Below are positions 55,297 to 64,000 of a stretch of DNA of 64,000 bases, piece by piece. Source of the stretch: Methylococcaceae bacterium (GTDB taxonomy: Bacteria; Pseudomonadota; Gammaproteobacteria; Methylococcales; Methylomonadaceae). Within the stretch, counting starts at the first letter, position 1, and each line of letters starts with the position of its first letter. A program made the position numbers and the translations under genes. Below the pieces are notes generated by a model. The model had not been told where the DNA came from and made no database searches. It saw only the letters and a program-made list of their open reading frames with translations. Location of the stretch: the NCBI GenBank assembly GCA_013140705.1, contig JABFSH010000020.1, forward strand, positions 1 through 64,000. Reading direction: 5' to 3'.

Positions 55297-55683
55297 TTAG
55301 TTGGGGCGTTCTTGTTTATAAAAGCCCATGAATGCTTCCATGAACAATTTGAAAGTATGTAATGTTTCAGGGTTGATGACTTGTTGTAAACAGCTATTTA
55401 GTAGTCCGACAAAATTTTCATCTACGAGTTTTCGGCCTTTGGCATATGCCGCCTTTGCATTGAGCATGCGGATAAAAGGGAGGTATTCATCGAATTTTTC
55501 CGGGTGCATAAGCACCTTGTTATCCCACAAAACAATTTCGTCATAGAATCTTCTTAGCTGCGTGGGTTTATTATCCGTTTTCTTAGGGTCATCGCCCGCG
55601 ATACGTCGAGCAACGCCTTGAGCAACTGTGTTAAATAAATCCGGATCCAGTTTGTCGCCGGTTTTGCTGAGTTTGATGTCCAT
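55297..55683 (-). CDS. csm2: Csm2 (Cas11-type small subunit)
   Basis: A 128-aa helical protein with RKLVDENF-type charged core (LPFIRMLNAKAAYAKGRKLV) and the C-terminal LFMEAFMGFYKQ typical of Csm2. It identifies the system as III-A. A 105-base gap separates it from cas10; it contains no clear signal. Confidence 0.88.
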   Translation of the reverse strand: MDIKLSKTGDKLDPDLFNTVAQGVARRIAGDDPKKTDNKPTQLRRFYDEIVLWDNKVLMHPEKFDEYLPFIRMLNAKAAYAKGRKLVDENFVGLLNSCLQQVINPETLHTFKLFMEAFMGFYKQERPN

Positions 55684-55788
55684 TTTGATCTCCTGTTTTT
55701 AAAAGTATGTAGCCTTAACGGTGCGCTTCGTACCTCAGCACACCCTACGCTGAATATAAATTGTTGAAGCTAATTAATTCCAAATGAA

Positions 55789-58485
55789 TTAGTCACGCTG
55801 TTGGTACAAATGACAAAACAAAGCAAGCCGATAATTGCCACCGTGCCGGATAATTCCGGTGCTCGCAATTTCCTCAGCCAACTCCACTTGCCGACGTTTG
55901 CGTTGCTCCTTATCGAGCTCTTTCTTTCGCTCTAGCATCCGAACAGTACGGTAAGCAAAATAGCTGTGCCAGATAGCGTTTTCAGGTTTTTCATGGACCT
56001 TCTCTGCCATGTCAATTAAATTGAGCAAGCCATAAACGTAGCCGGTGCTGAGCGCATGCTCTTCACTCAGCTGCTGCAATCGCAGCCGGCGCTTCAAGGT
56101 AAGCTCAACAAATTCGTCCCAGAACATGAGCTGGTTAAAACAACTGACGGCATTTTTGGGCGCTGGTATTTGTTGATTTGGGTTATACGCTTTTGCCTGA
56201 CCCAATGCATCTTCAGCCATATCGCCCAATTGAGTAATCGGTAAGCCGGGCTTGGTGGTGCTGATACCTGCGGAAAAGTGTACGTCCGGATTGCCGGTAA
56301 CATAACGTTGAAAAGCTTGTCGCATATCACCGGCCAGCTTGATTTGTGACAGCCACGGACCGATTAAAAAGAAATCATCGCCACCGGCAAATACGGTGTA
56401 GGTATTCGGGTATTCGGTGTCACAAAGCCACGGCAAGTACACGGTAAAAAAGGCGTTGATTTGGCGGGACAATGCTGCTGTTTTGCTGAAACTAATATCG
56501 TCACTTAAACCGGATTGAAAAATCATGCCGAGATTGTCGACATCGCCTTTTAGGGTGGAGAGAGCGCTGATGCCTTGCCATTGATGATTTTCCTGCAAGG
56601 TTTGGTCTTCACAGGCTATATGGTTGAGTGTCTTTGCATCACCAATGTCCAATTCGTCCTCACCGGCATATTTTCCTAAGCCGGCTTCAGTTAGGGCTTT
56701 ATTATCAAATAAAGGTACATAAGCGTTTATGGTTCGGCGGGCATAACCATTCCATAGTGCTTTATCAGCAGATTTTGGCAGGGAAAAATCCCAGGCTCTC
56801 AGTAAGTTGCCATTTTTGGCTTGTTCGCCGAATTTGCCTTGAGCATCTTCATTTTCTGCAAAGCTGATGTGATATCCGAAAATCGGGATTTTTAAGGCAC
56901 TGGTCATGCCTAATGATTGTCGGGTAATCAGGATGCGTTCGCGACGTGTTAACCAATGACCTGCTTCTATTTGATCCCAGGCCAGTTTGCTAATGTAGGT
57001 GTTTTGTTCGAGCTGTTCACTTGCTGGAGAACGACCATCAATTTTGCAAACCCCTTTGTCATTATCAAAACTATCGAGAAAATCCTTGAAAACTATCGGA
57101 GCTGCTGAATTACCGCAAAGATTTAGGCGTTGATTTTTAATGATTTCCAACTGTGTGAACAGTTTTTTGATGAGTTCTTTATATGGGCTTTTTTTGGAAG
57201 CGACGCTGTGGTCGCGACCACCTATATGGCGACGAAAATCATTACAAGAAGCCTCTGTCCAGGCCAAGCCGACTCCAGCTTGCCCCCAGCTGTGATCTAA
57301 AAACCATTTATCAAGTTCTTTCTGCACATTTTTTAATTTTTCGATGGTAGCGTCAGTGTTGCCAGCAACAAGCATGAATTTTCCGGCGGCATTAATGACT
57401 TGGCTGGTGGAGGGTAAATCCAGAGCATCCAATACTTTTAATGCAGCGCATTCGCTGAGCAATGACACATAAAACGAGCGACCACGCAGGAGTTTGGCTG
57501 CGCGTTTGTTGGTTTCGCCGCCGCTGGCAAAAATGAAATCCTGAATGCCGAAAAAGTCGCCTTGGATCAGTAAAAACTTGTTTTCTTCCCAACTATATTG
57601 CTGATCTTTGAGATCTTTGGCAGCTTCGTTATCAGTTCTGCCAAGCTCATGGTGAAAACGCCATAACGCCGTTGCCAATGCCGCCGTGACTCTTGAATGG
57701 TCATATAACGATACATCCGGTCGAATATTGAACGCAGTTGCTGACGGTATAGCTTGGGTGTAAACACCCCACACCGTTTCAAAATGATCCAGCCATAACG
57801 ACCAGTTGTTGCGGTGTGACTTTGGCATCAGCTTTAAAGCATCGGTAAAGCCTTGCCATAATTCGTTGTATTCCTTTTGGGCGGTTTTATCATCGTTACC
57901 TTCGCATTCCATGGCTTTGACAGGAAAGATGCTGTTCGGTGACAAAGGTTTGAGCGGATATCGGTAAACATATTTTTGCTCGGCTTTGCAATTCAGTCGA
58001 ATTTGTTCAAACAAAGGGAGCTGTCTTGCAGTGTAGTGGTTTTTTCCGGTGGAAGTGCCTTCGTCCGCCTGGTTATATTCTTCAAACTCTTCTCGGTCAA
58101 AACCCGATGCCACTCGATCAGCTGTTGCGATAATCCATTGCAAGAAGCTTTCCGGTTTATGGTGCTTGGCCGCTGCATTGATAAACGAATCATCCACATC
58201 TTTAGTTTTCCACGAGCCGAAGGGCGCAAAATCCGCGCCTTTTAATTCGGGCAGATAATCTTCGATCAAGTCCATTGCCAAACCGGTGTAAGCCGCGTGA
58301 ACATGACTAAACCAGCCTTTGTCGTCGGTAAATTGCTTCCGATGCGGGCAATACAGTTGTTTGTTGGTGTCCAAAATTTCCTGGTTTACAGGAATTTTTG
58401 CCCGTTCGGCAAATTTCCCCAAATCATGCAGGAAAGCCGCTAATGCGATGCGGCTTGACTGTTCAAGCAATGGATTGATGGTCAT
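55789..58485 (-). CDS. cas10: Cas10/Csm1 with HD and GGDD motifs
   Basis: An 898-aa large subunit. The N-terminal HD nuclease motif is AAFLHDLGKFAERA (His-Asp at about residues 20-21). The palm domain has the cyclase motif VFAGGDDFFLIG (about 700), and the inactive-palm region precedes it. It should cut single-stranded DNA and make cyclic oligoadenylate on target RNA binding. The start overlaps the preceding TIGR02584-like gene by 4 bases. Intact. Confidence 0.95.
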   Translation of the reverse strand: MTINPLLEQSSRIALAAFLHDLGKFAERAKIPVNQEILDTNKQLYCPHRKQFTDDKGWFSHVHAAYTGLAMDLIEDYLPELKGADFAPFGSWKTKDVDDSFINAAAKHHKPESFLQWIIATADRVASGFDREEFEEYNQADEGTSTGKNHYTARQLPLFEQIRLNCKAEQKYVYRYPLKPLSPNSIFPVKAMECEGNDDKTAQKEYNELWQGFTDALKLMPKSHRNNWSLWLDHFETVWGVYTQAIPSATAFNIRPDVSLYDHSRVTAALATALWRFHHELGRTDNEAAKDLKDQQYSWEENKFLLIQGDFFGIQDFIFASGGETNKRAAKLLRGRSFYVSLLSECAALKVLDALDLPSTSQVINAAGKFMLVAGNTDATIEKLKNVQKELDKWFLDHSWGQAGVGLAWTEASCNDFRRHIGGRDHSVASKKSPYKELIKKLFTQLEIIKNQRLNLCGNSAAPIVFKDFLDSFDNDKGVCKIDGRSPASEQLEQNTYISKLAWDQIEAGHWLTRRERILITRQSLGMTSALKIPIFGYHISFAENEDAQGKFGEQAKNGNLLRAWDFSLPKSADKALWNGYARRTINAYVPLFDNKALTEAGLGKYAGEDELDIGDAKTLNHIACEDQTLQENHQWQGISALSTLKGDVDNLGMIFQSGLSDDISFSKTAALSRQINAFFTVYLPWLCDTEYPNTYTVFAGGDDFFLIGPWLSQIKLAGDMRQAFQRYVTGNPDVHFSAGISTTKPGLPITQLGDMAEDALGQAKAYNPNQQIPAPKNAVSCFNQLMFWDEFVELTLKRRLRLQQLSEEHALSTGYVYGLLNLIDMAEKVHEKPENAIWHSYFAYRTVRMLERKKELDKEQRKRRQVELAEEIASTGIIRHGGNYRLALFCHLYQQRD

Positions 58486-59603
58486 CCTTTTTTCTCCTGT
58501 TGATACTGAATCTGTTCTTTACTCAAATCTATCTGATAGCGGGTTCTGGGTCTTTTACCGACGGCGCTGATCAAATAGGCTGAAGCACTGGGTCCTAATG
58601 TTTCTTTCATTATTTTGTTAATTCGCGATTTACGCTGCTCAAAAAAAGCTTTGCTCATACCGTGCATTAATGTCTGGAGGGTACGATCGGCACCGCCCAG
58701 CTCCCCGCAAATGGCCCGATATTCTTTGATATATTGTTCGGCATAGCACTGTTCAGGCGCTCCATCGGCGGGGCAACCGGGATTATTCTGACCAGCTAGC
58801 TGGCGTTGCAGCAGCCAGTTGTAAAATGCAAATTCGGTTGGGCCTAATTTTATGACGGTGTTGTGGGCTTTCAGACTTCGCTGTTTGAAATCAATGGTTA
58901 AATGCGCAGGGCCTATTGCTCGCTGAGCTCTGGCAACCGACTCGCTGAAACTGCTTTTACCTTGCAGCAAGGAATTATCCAGGCCATGACGCAATCGCAC
59001 AAAGGCGATGTCGGCAAGCATAACATCAGCGTTTTGGGTATCCAGGGGTTTTCGGGTGGGATCGTTACCATAAATAACCTGTGAATACGGCGTAGGATAA
59101 TAAAACTGGGGATGCGATTCATAGTCAGCGGAGACCAGTACATGACTTAGGCGATCGTGTATGCGGCCATATAACGACAGCGCATAACCCGCATAAAACC
59201 CCATGGTTTTCCGGCCACCGGCGATGGATACGTGGAGAGAATTATCGGTACGGGATGTGAATGTTCTGATCCATTCGGTGATGGTATCGGCCATGGCTTG
59301 ATTGTCGGTCTGTGTACGAATGTCGTCTAAAGACTGGCCATCCGAATTTTGCAAAACATGGATATTTTCTTCAGAGAATTCAGGTGGTGGAAGTTGATAG
59401 TCGCTATAAAATCGTGCAAGCCAACCATCGTTGATGAGAGTGAGTTGTGCCCGTCGATAACCTTCGGTAGTGGTCAGTATATGGATTTGGTCGGGTAGAA
59501 TATGGCCTTGGCAATGCAAGGCAAACAGTGTTTCGGTAACAACCTGTGGGCTCAAGCCGGTCACGACCAATAATATATTGTTTATTTTTGTGGTTGCGTC
59601 CAT
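58482..59603 (-). CDS. CARF protein of the TIGR02584/NE0113 family (ring nuclease-type)
   Basis: A 373-aa protein. The CARF domain opens ILLVVTGLSPQVVTETLFAL and has the LHVSIAGGRKTMGFYAGYALS ligand loop (about residues 145-165). The C-terminal part contains IKLGPTEFAFYNWLLQRQL, which looks like an OmpR-type winged helix, then a helical tail. This family is annotated as a CRISPR ring nuclease in some databases and as Csm6-like in others; no HEPN RxxxxH motif is evident. It may bind the second messenger and either destroy it or use it to control transcription. Confidence 0.8.
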   Translation of the reverse strand: MDATTKINNILLVVTGLSPQVVTETLFALHCQGHILPDQIHILTTTEGYRRAQLTLINDGWLARFYSDYQLPPPEFSEENIHVLQNSDGQSLDDIRTQTDNQAMADTITEWIRTFTSRTDNSLHVSIAGGRKTMGFYAGYALSLYGRIHDRLSHVLVSADYESHPQFYYPTPYSQVIYGNDPTRKPLDTQNADVMLADIAFVRLRHGLDNSLLQGKSSFSESVARAQRAIGPAHLTIDFKQRSLKAHNTVIKLGPTEFAFYNWLLQRQLAGQNNPGCPADGAPEQCYAEQYIKEYRAICGELGGADRTLQTLMHGMSKAFFEQRKSRINKIMKETLGPSASAYLISAVGKRPRTRYQIDLSKEQIQYQQEKKG

Positions 59604-59627
59604 GACTCTATTTTCACTTATGGATGA

Positions 59628-60620
59628 TCAATTTTTTATTGTTGGCAAGCTTGTGGTTTCAATTCTGTAGGCACCCAAACCCATGCTGGTGCCTTTGCCG
59701 GTGTGTGTCCACTGACCTAGCCACAAATAAGGCCAGAAATTCTGTAAATCGCCATCGAGGGAAAACGAACCAATCAACCCGCCCATGTTCATTTTAGTTT
59801 GTTGCCGTGATGAATAACGAGTCCAGTCATGCCAGGTCAATTGTTGGTCCCGTAATTGAATCTCTCTAGCTTGCTGCATCAGTCCCGAAAAATTGGTTTC
59901 CAGTGGCGTATCGGTATGAAAGTAGGTCAGCATGGAATGTCGCCTCAACAAACTGCCAAAAAATGATGAAAAGCTTAACCGGGTTTCATTACAGTGCTTG
60001 CCCTCCTGTTTGATTCTTAGTGGCGTCTCCAGGTGAATTGTTATAGAGGACGGACATTTTGGGGCTGGAGCTGCCTTGGGAGTTCGGGGCTGTGTTAGCA
60101 AACTATTCTGATAGATGCAGGAAGCACTCAAATCCTCATTGATTTGGTCGACTTGAGTCAATTCAAAGATCTGTTTTCGACTGCCCATGCCCTGTTTGCC
60201 CGCTTTTGAAAAGGCATGAATGATATAGGGTAGGTAGCGGTGCCCCTGGCCAAATAAAGTTAGCCCAAGTTTGATTTCACCAGGATTCTCTGAAGTGTTT
60301 GAGGATATGTGAATAACAAATGGATGGGGAGCGGCTGTGTAGAGACGCATTTTTGTCGCATTCTCTGGGGGGGGTGTCTCGAATATATAGGGATACGCAC
60401 AGGTCTGCTTGAGCATGCATTCCTGACAGGGTGTATTTCGAACCACGCAAACGGTGTGTTTAAGTGCTGTGCCGAAAGCGCCTCGCCACGCCGATCCTGA
60501 ATACGGGGGCAAGGCATTGTTGCCTTCATATTTGAATGTAAACAAAAATCTGGATAGCGGAAGTATTGGGCCTTCAAATAATTGCATTGAATTCATTGTT
60601 TGATTTTTGATTGAGTTCAT
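59628..60620 (-). CDS. cas6: Cas6-family crRNA endonuclease
   Basis: A 330-aa RAMP of the type III Cas6 group (PF10040-like). PPYSGSAWRGAFGTALK is the conserved N-terminal block, followed by a Cys pair cluster (CQECMLKQTCAYPYIFE). The C-terminal Gly-rich loop is GKGTSMGLGAYRIE. It should cut the repeat 8 bases from its 3' end. First gene of the long minus-strand cas operon. The catalytic residue cannot be named with confidence. Confidence 0.9.
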   Translation of the reverse strand: MNSIKNQTMNSMQLFEGPILPLSRFLFTFKYEGNNALPPYSGSAWRGAFGTALKHTVCVVRNTPCQECMLKQTCAYPYIFETPPPENATKMRLYTAAPHPFVIHISSNTSENPGEIKLGLTLFGQGHRYLPYIIHAFSKAGKQGMGSRKQIFELTQVDQINEDLSASCIYQNSLLTQPRTPKAAPAPKCPSSITIHLETPLRIKQEGKHCNETRLSFSSFFGSLLRRHSMLTYFHTDTPLETNFSGLMQQAREIQLRDQQLTWHDWTRYSSRQQTKMNMGGLIGSFSLDGDLQNFWPYLWLGQWTHTGKGTSMGLGAYRIETTSLPTIKN

Positions 60621-60931
60621 CCCTTATCCATCCTTGTTCTGCGTAAGCCTTAAATAAAATGAGAAAGGTGAAGACAAGTGTTTTTTGTGACTGGTTTTGA
60701 CACTTCGCCGGATATCATCATAATCTCTGTAGCCTATTCAATCAAAGTTATGGCTGTTCTGGAATACTGACAAGCTTGTCGATCAGACGAAGCGGGATCT
60801 TCAATTGATTAATATGACAAACCAAGTTTTTCAAAATAAGGAGATTTATTGATTAATTCTGTCGGGACAGGGACTTTTTAAAACTTCCGAATGATATAAC
60901 AAATTTCTCTGTACATGACAAAAATTAACAG

Positions 60932-61060
60932 GCCGCCGCCTTAATCTTAGCCGAATGTGCCGAAGGCACTGGTGACAGCAATGAAATCAATGTTCTGATC
61001 CGTTTGCTTGATCTTGAACAGGCGTTAAACCATTCAGAACCAATACAATCCAGCCTATAA
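60932..61060 (+). pseudogene. C-terminal gene fragment
   Basis: An open frame without start codon ends in ALNHSEPIQSSL and a TAA at 61058. Composition looks like protein coding, upstream sequence does not continue the frame. Family not recognised. Confidence 0.25.
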
Positions 61061-61377
61061 CTAAAAATGCTTGGGCTTGCGCAGGTGCGTTTTGATTTTT
61101 ATGGGCAAAACACTATCGTGTTGCCAATCTCCACTTTGTGAGTCCAGCAAAAAGCCATCACCGGAAACACCCGAGTTTCTTGATGCGCGGGAGCCAACTA
61201 CACGGGGTTCTTCGAGTCTGAAGCACCGCCCCTTTAAGAGCTGCCTCATCCATTGTTCGCCAATAACCAAGGGCACAAGAAAAAATATCGGTCAGCCAGA
61301 AGCCCCTGGAGTCATTTTTTGCCAAAACAATTGATGAAGCGCTTTAACATCGCCAGGCGTCAAAAATATAGAATTTA

Positions 61378-61516
61378 GGGAGCCTCTGAAAAATTATTCA
61401 ATCATGCTTCGACAAGCTCAGCACGAGCGGATAAGTTGCTGATTTAACTAAACTCCCGTTCGCATTTATGCCCTGAGGGTACTGAGCCTGTCGAAGTGCA
61501 ATTTTTAGCGGTTCCC
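61378..61516. mobile_element. MITE-like element, family B copy 3
   Basis: A 139-base, more diverged copy (left end GGGAGCCTCTGAAAAATT, right end CAATTTTTAGCGGTTCCC). TTTA stands at both borders (61374-61377, 61517-61520). The core again is TTCGACAAGCTCAGCAC-type. Confidence 0.65.
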
Positions 61517-61566
61517 TTTAATGTTAGATTTTCGTGCCAATTATCAAGTCGTAATGTTATCTCCCT

Positions 61567-64000
61567 TTACCGATCCCGCAGTTGATCCCGTAAAAACTGA
61601 GCGAACTCTTCTGCAGGTAACGGTCGACTTTTAATAAAGCCCTGGTAGGAATCACAACTTTTTGCTTGCAAGAACGACAGCTGCTCGGGTGTTTCCACGC
61701 CTTCAGCCAACACTTTTAAGCCTAGGGCATGTCCCATTGCGACAATCGTTGCAGCAATTTCCATATCGTCTTTGTTATGCGGAATCTCGTCGATAAATCT
61801 TTTGTCAATTTTCAAAACATCCAACGGAAAACGTTTGAGATAAGCCAGTGATGAATAGCCTGTCCCGAAATCGTCAATAGCCAGACGAATGCCTTGATCA
61901 TGGAGGCTGTTCAGGATATTCGTCGCATTTTCCTGATTCTCCATCAAGCCCGTTTCAGTTATTTCCAATTCCAGATACTCTGCAGGAAAGTGGGTTTCGG
62001 CAAGTACCGTTGCAACCAGGGCATTGATATCGCTACGTCGGAATTGATGCGGGGAAACATTGACGCCTAAGGTTAATGGGGGTATTCCAGACTCCAGCCA
62101 CTGTCGGCCCTGGTTACAGGTTTCTCGTAACACCCATTCACCAATAGCCACAATCAAATGGGTTTCTTCGGCAATAGGAATGAAAAGCGACGGTGAAATG
62201 AGCCCTTCGATAGGGTCTTGCCAGCGCACCAACGCTTCGGCGCCGACAATGTTGCCACTTAGAATATCTATTTGCGGTTGGTAATACAGACGCAGTTCCT
62301 GTTGCTCAATCGCTCTTCGTAGCCGAGATTCCAATGCTATGCGTTGTCGAACTGAATGCGTAAGATCCTCAGAAAAATAGGCAAAACAACCGCGGCCCTG
62401 ATCTTTGGCTTGATACAGCGCTGCGTCAGCATGATCCATGAGTAGTTCAAATTGGCCTCCATGTTCTGGATACAGGCTGATGCCAATGCTGGCACTAATC
62501 CACACTTCATCACTTTGACTCAACTTAAAGGGCTTATTTAGATCAGCGACGATTTCTTCAGCCACTCGAGCGGCATCTTGAGGATGATTAATGTCTTCCA
62601 ACAGCATAATAAATTCATCGCCACCCAAGCGGGCTACCGTGTCTACATCGCGTAATCGGCTTGTGATTCTTTCAGCGACCTGCTGAAGCAATTCGTCGCC
62701 CGCTAGATGCCCTAAGCTATCATTAACTGACTTGAAGCGATCAAGATCGAGCATGAGCAATGCCAGTTTCTTGCCTTCGCGTCGTTCTACCTCAATGCAG
62801 TGTTTTAACCGCTCCTTCAACAATCGCCGATTGGGAAGGTGAGTCAGTGGATCATAGAAGGCTAAATGCTTGATCTCTTCCTCGGCCAGCTTGCGCTCGG
62901 TGATGTCGACATGGGTCCCGACATAATGGGAAACAACACCGTCATTCCCTTTCACGGCAGTGATCGTTAACCATTGGAGGTAAAGTTCTCCATTTTTGCG
63001 GCGGTCCCAAATTTCGCCCTGCCAGGAACCGGTGCTGTTGATGCTTTCCCACATGGCAACATAAAAAGCGTCATCGTGGCGACCCGATTTAATTAAATTC
63101 ATTTTCTGACCGATTGATTCGGCTGCGGTGTAACCGGTAGACTCAGTGAAAGCACGGTTGATCTGTAAAATGACCTGGTTGGCATCGGTGATGACCATGG
63201 ATTCCTGGGTTTCAAAAGCAGTTGCAGCGACGCGAAGATTCGCTTCTGCTTGTTTGCGTTCAGTGATGTCAATTGCAGAACCCATGTAACCGGAAAACAC
63301 TCCGTTTTCATTAAAGATGGGTATCCCTTTGTCTAATATCCAATTCCAAGTTCCATCAACACTACGTAAACGGTATTCCGATGTAATGGGATCTCGGCTT
63401 TGCGTGTTTTGGTAATACCCCGCGAAAGCGGTATCCCGGTCATCAGGATGTACCGTTTGGATCCACTCTTGGTAAGCTATGTGCGCTGAATAAATCCCGG
63501 TAAAATCACGCCAGGATTGATTAGCGAAAGACGGGTTTCCGTTTTCATCAGTAATCCAAATCATTACAGGCGAGTTGTTTGCCATGCGGCGAAAACGATC
63601 TTCGCTTTCCAGAAGCGCCGCTTCGGCTTGTTTCCGAAAAGTGACATCTCGCAAGGCGCTGGCGAAAAATTGACCTTGTTCCGTTTTAATGGGGCTTAAA
63701 CTGATGTCCACGTCAAATTCACTGTTATCTTTTTTTAAAGCCAGTAACACGCGGCTCATTTCTGTCGTTTGAGAGCAGGGTGAGCTGGCAAATTGGGCGC
63801 GTAGTTTGGGATGGTTCGAACGAAAGCGCTCCGGCACCAAAATGTCAATCGACTGTCCGACTAATTCATGGGCCTTATAGCCCAGCAGGCATTCCGCTTG
63901 CTGATTAACCATGGTAATAATTCCCTGATCATTGCTGATTAACATGGCATCCGGCGTCGCATTGAAAATAGCACGAAGATAGGTTTCACTTGTTTTCAAG
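61567..64000 (-). CDS. PAS-GGDEF-EAL signalling protein, N-terminus beyond window
   Basis: About 810 residues visible of a cyclic-di-GMP enzyme. Three PAS domains (about 1-120, 130-250, 255-375; for example FNATPDAMLISNDQGIITMV) precede a GGDEF domain (LARLGGDEFIMLLED, about 455) and an EAL domain (GAEALVRWQDP, about 595; DDFGTGYSSLAYLKRFPLD). Both catalytic signatures are intact, so it may act as cyclase, phosphodiesterase or both. The frame is open to the window end, so the start is outside. Confidence 0.9.
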   Translation of the reverse strand, partial: LKTSETYLRAIFNATPDAMLISNDQGIITMVNQQAECLLGYKAHELVGQSIDILVPERFRSNHPKLRAQFASSPCSQTTEMSRVLLALKKDNSEFDVDISLSPIKTEQGQFFASALRDVTFRKQAEAALLESEDRFRRMANNSPVMIWITDENGNPSFANQSWRDFTGIYSAHIAYQEWIQTVHPDDRDTAFAGYYQNTQSRDPITSEYRLRSVDGTWNWILDKGIPIFNENGVFSGYMGSAIDITERKQAEANLRVAATAFETQESMVITDANQVILQINRAFTESTGYTAAESIGQKMNLIKSGRHDDAFYVAMWESINSTGSWQGEIWDRRKNGELYLQWLTITAVKGNDGVVSHYVGTHVDITERKLAEEEIKHLAFYDPLTHLPNRRLLKERLKHCIEVERREGKKLALLMLDLDRFKSVNDSLGHLAGDELLQQVAERITSRLRDVDTVARLGGDEFIMLLEDINHPQDAARVAEEIVADLNKPFKLSQSDEVWISASIGISLYPEHGGQFELLMDHADAALYQAKDQGRGCFAYFSEDLTHSVRQRIALESRLRRAIEQQELRLYYQPQIDILSGNIVGAEALVRWQDPIEGLISPSLFIPIAEETHLIVAIGEWVLRETCNQGRQWLESGIPPLTLGVNVSPHQFRRSDINALVATVLAETHFPAEYLELEITETGLMENQENATNILNSLHDQGIRLAIDDFGTGYSSLAYLKRFPLDVLKIDKRFIDEIPHNKDDMEIAATIVAMGHALGLKVLAEGVETPEQLSFLQAKSCDSYQGFIKSRPLPAEEFAQFLRDQLRDR

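Larger units (their letters stand above)
60621..61566. other. Gene-poor stretch upstream of cas6, with remnants
   Basis: The cas operon promoter must lie just beyond 60620. A 42-codon open frame at 60932-61060 (LILAECAEGTGDSNEINVLI) has no start and looks like the tail of a lost gene. A minus-strand frame at 61061-61276 could be another remnant. The family B element at 61378-61516 closes the stretch. I recognise no complete gene. Confidence 0.4.

Noticed and set aside
51915-60620. Subtype III-B or III-D assignment
   Set aside because: Csm2, Csm3, Csm4 and Csm5 are recognisable in III-A order and no Cmr-type or III-D-type genes are seen.

Overview
The window reads as chromosomal DNA of a gammaproteobacterium, GC roughly in the mid-40s. 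A Methylococcales-like (methanotroph-type) host is my best guess from the housekeeping set and overall gene style, but there is no marker gene here, so this is an inference only.

Layout. (1) 1-6650: the right end of an integrative conjugative element. It holds a 5'-truncated MobH-type relaxase (traI), a traD coupling protein, two small ICE genes (one a DUF4400-type membrane protein) and, at the edge, a tyrosine recombinase divergent from dusA. The element almost certainly sits in the 5' end of dusA, a known integration hotspot. (2) 6694-12840: core genes dusA, folE, hemH, a small membrane ORF, a membrane MutS-like ATPase, purT and a lytic transglycosylase. (3) 12908-20021: a Crp/Fnr regulator, then (minus strand) CHASE2 adenylate cyclase, a FecR-TPR-beta-barrel protein and a small membrane-anchored protein. 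(4) 20296-22966: dhaL and dhaK (convergent) and an OmpA-type lipoprotein with a tandem-repeat tail. (5) 23279-40442: tRNA-Lys, a PIN toxin/antitoxin pair, aconitase, a RibD-like reductase, pirin, an aldehyde dehydrogenase and an AttEFGH-type ABC export/lipocalin cluster. Several short non-autonomous inverted-repeat elements (MITE-like, called here families A to D) are scattered between these genes. (6) 40601-60620: a large CRISPR-Cas locus. (7) 61567-64000: a PAS-GGDEF-EAL protein cut by the window end.

The CRISPR-Cas locus is the centre of interest. Reading along the minus strand from 60620 it encodes Cas6, a CARF/ring-nuclease-type protein (TIGR02584-like), Cas10 with both HD and GGDD motifs, Csm2, Csm3, Csm4, an enlarged Csm5, a broken CARF gene, Csx16, a CARF-adenosine deaminase (Cad1) and a CARF-PD-(D/E)xK nuclease (Can2/Card1). 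A 54-repeat array follows, read in the same direction. Beyond the array lie a canonical cas2-cas1 pair and then a second, divergent cas1-cas2 pair. This is a type III-A system that should make cyclic oligoadenylate and feed it to two different effectors: ATP-to-ITP deamination (Cad1) and nucleic acid cleavage (Can2). At least two candidate signal-quenching proteins accompany them.

MITE-like elements have repeatedly hit this locus. Family A splits a CARF gene. Family C splits the degenerate terminal CRISPR repeat. Two inverted copies of family D bracket the divergent cas1-cas2 pair, whose Cas1 appears to lack the usual catalytic Glu and His. Two spacers near the leader end differ only at synonymous third-codon positions, evidence for repeated sampling of one conserved invader gene. 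Many spacers read as sense codons on the plus strand, so minus-strand crRNAs would be antisense to invader mRNA, as type III interference needs.
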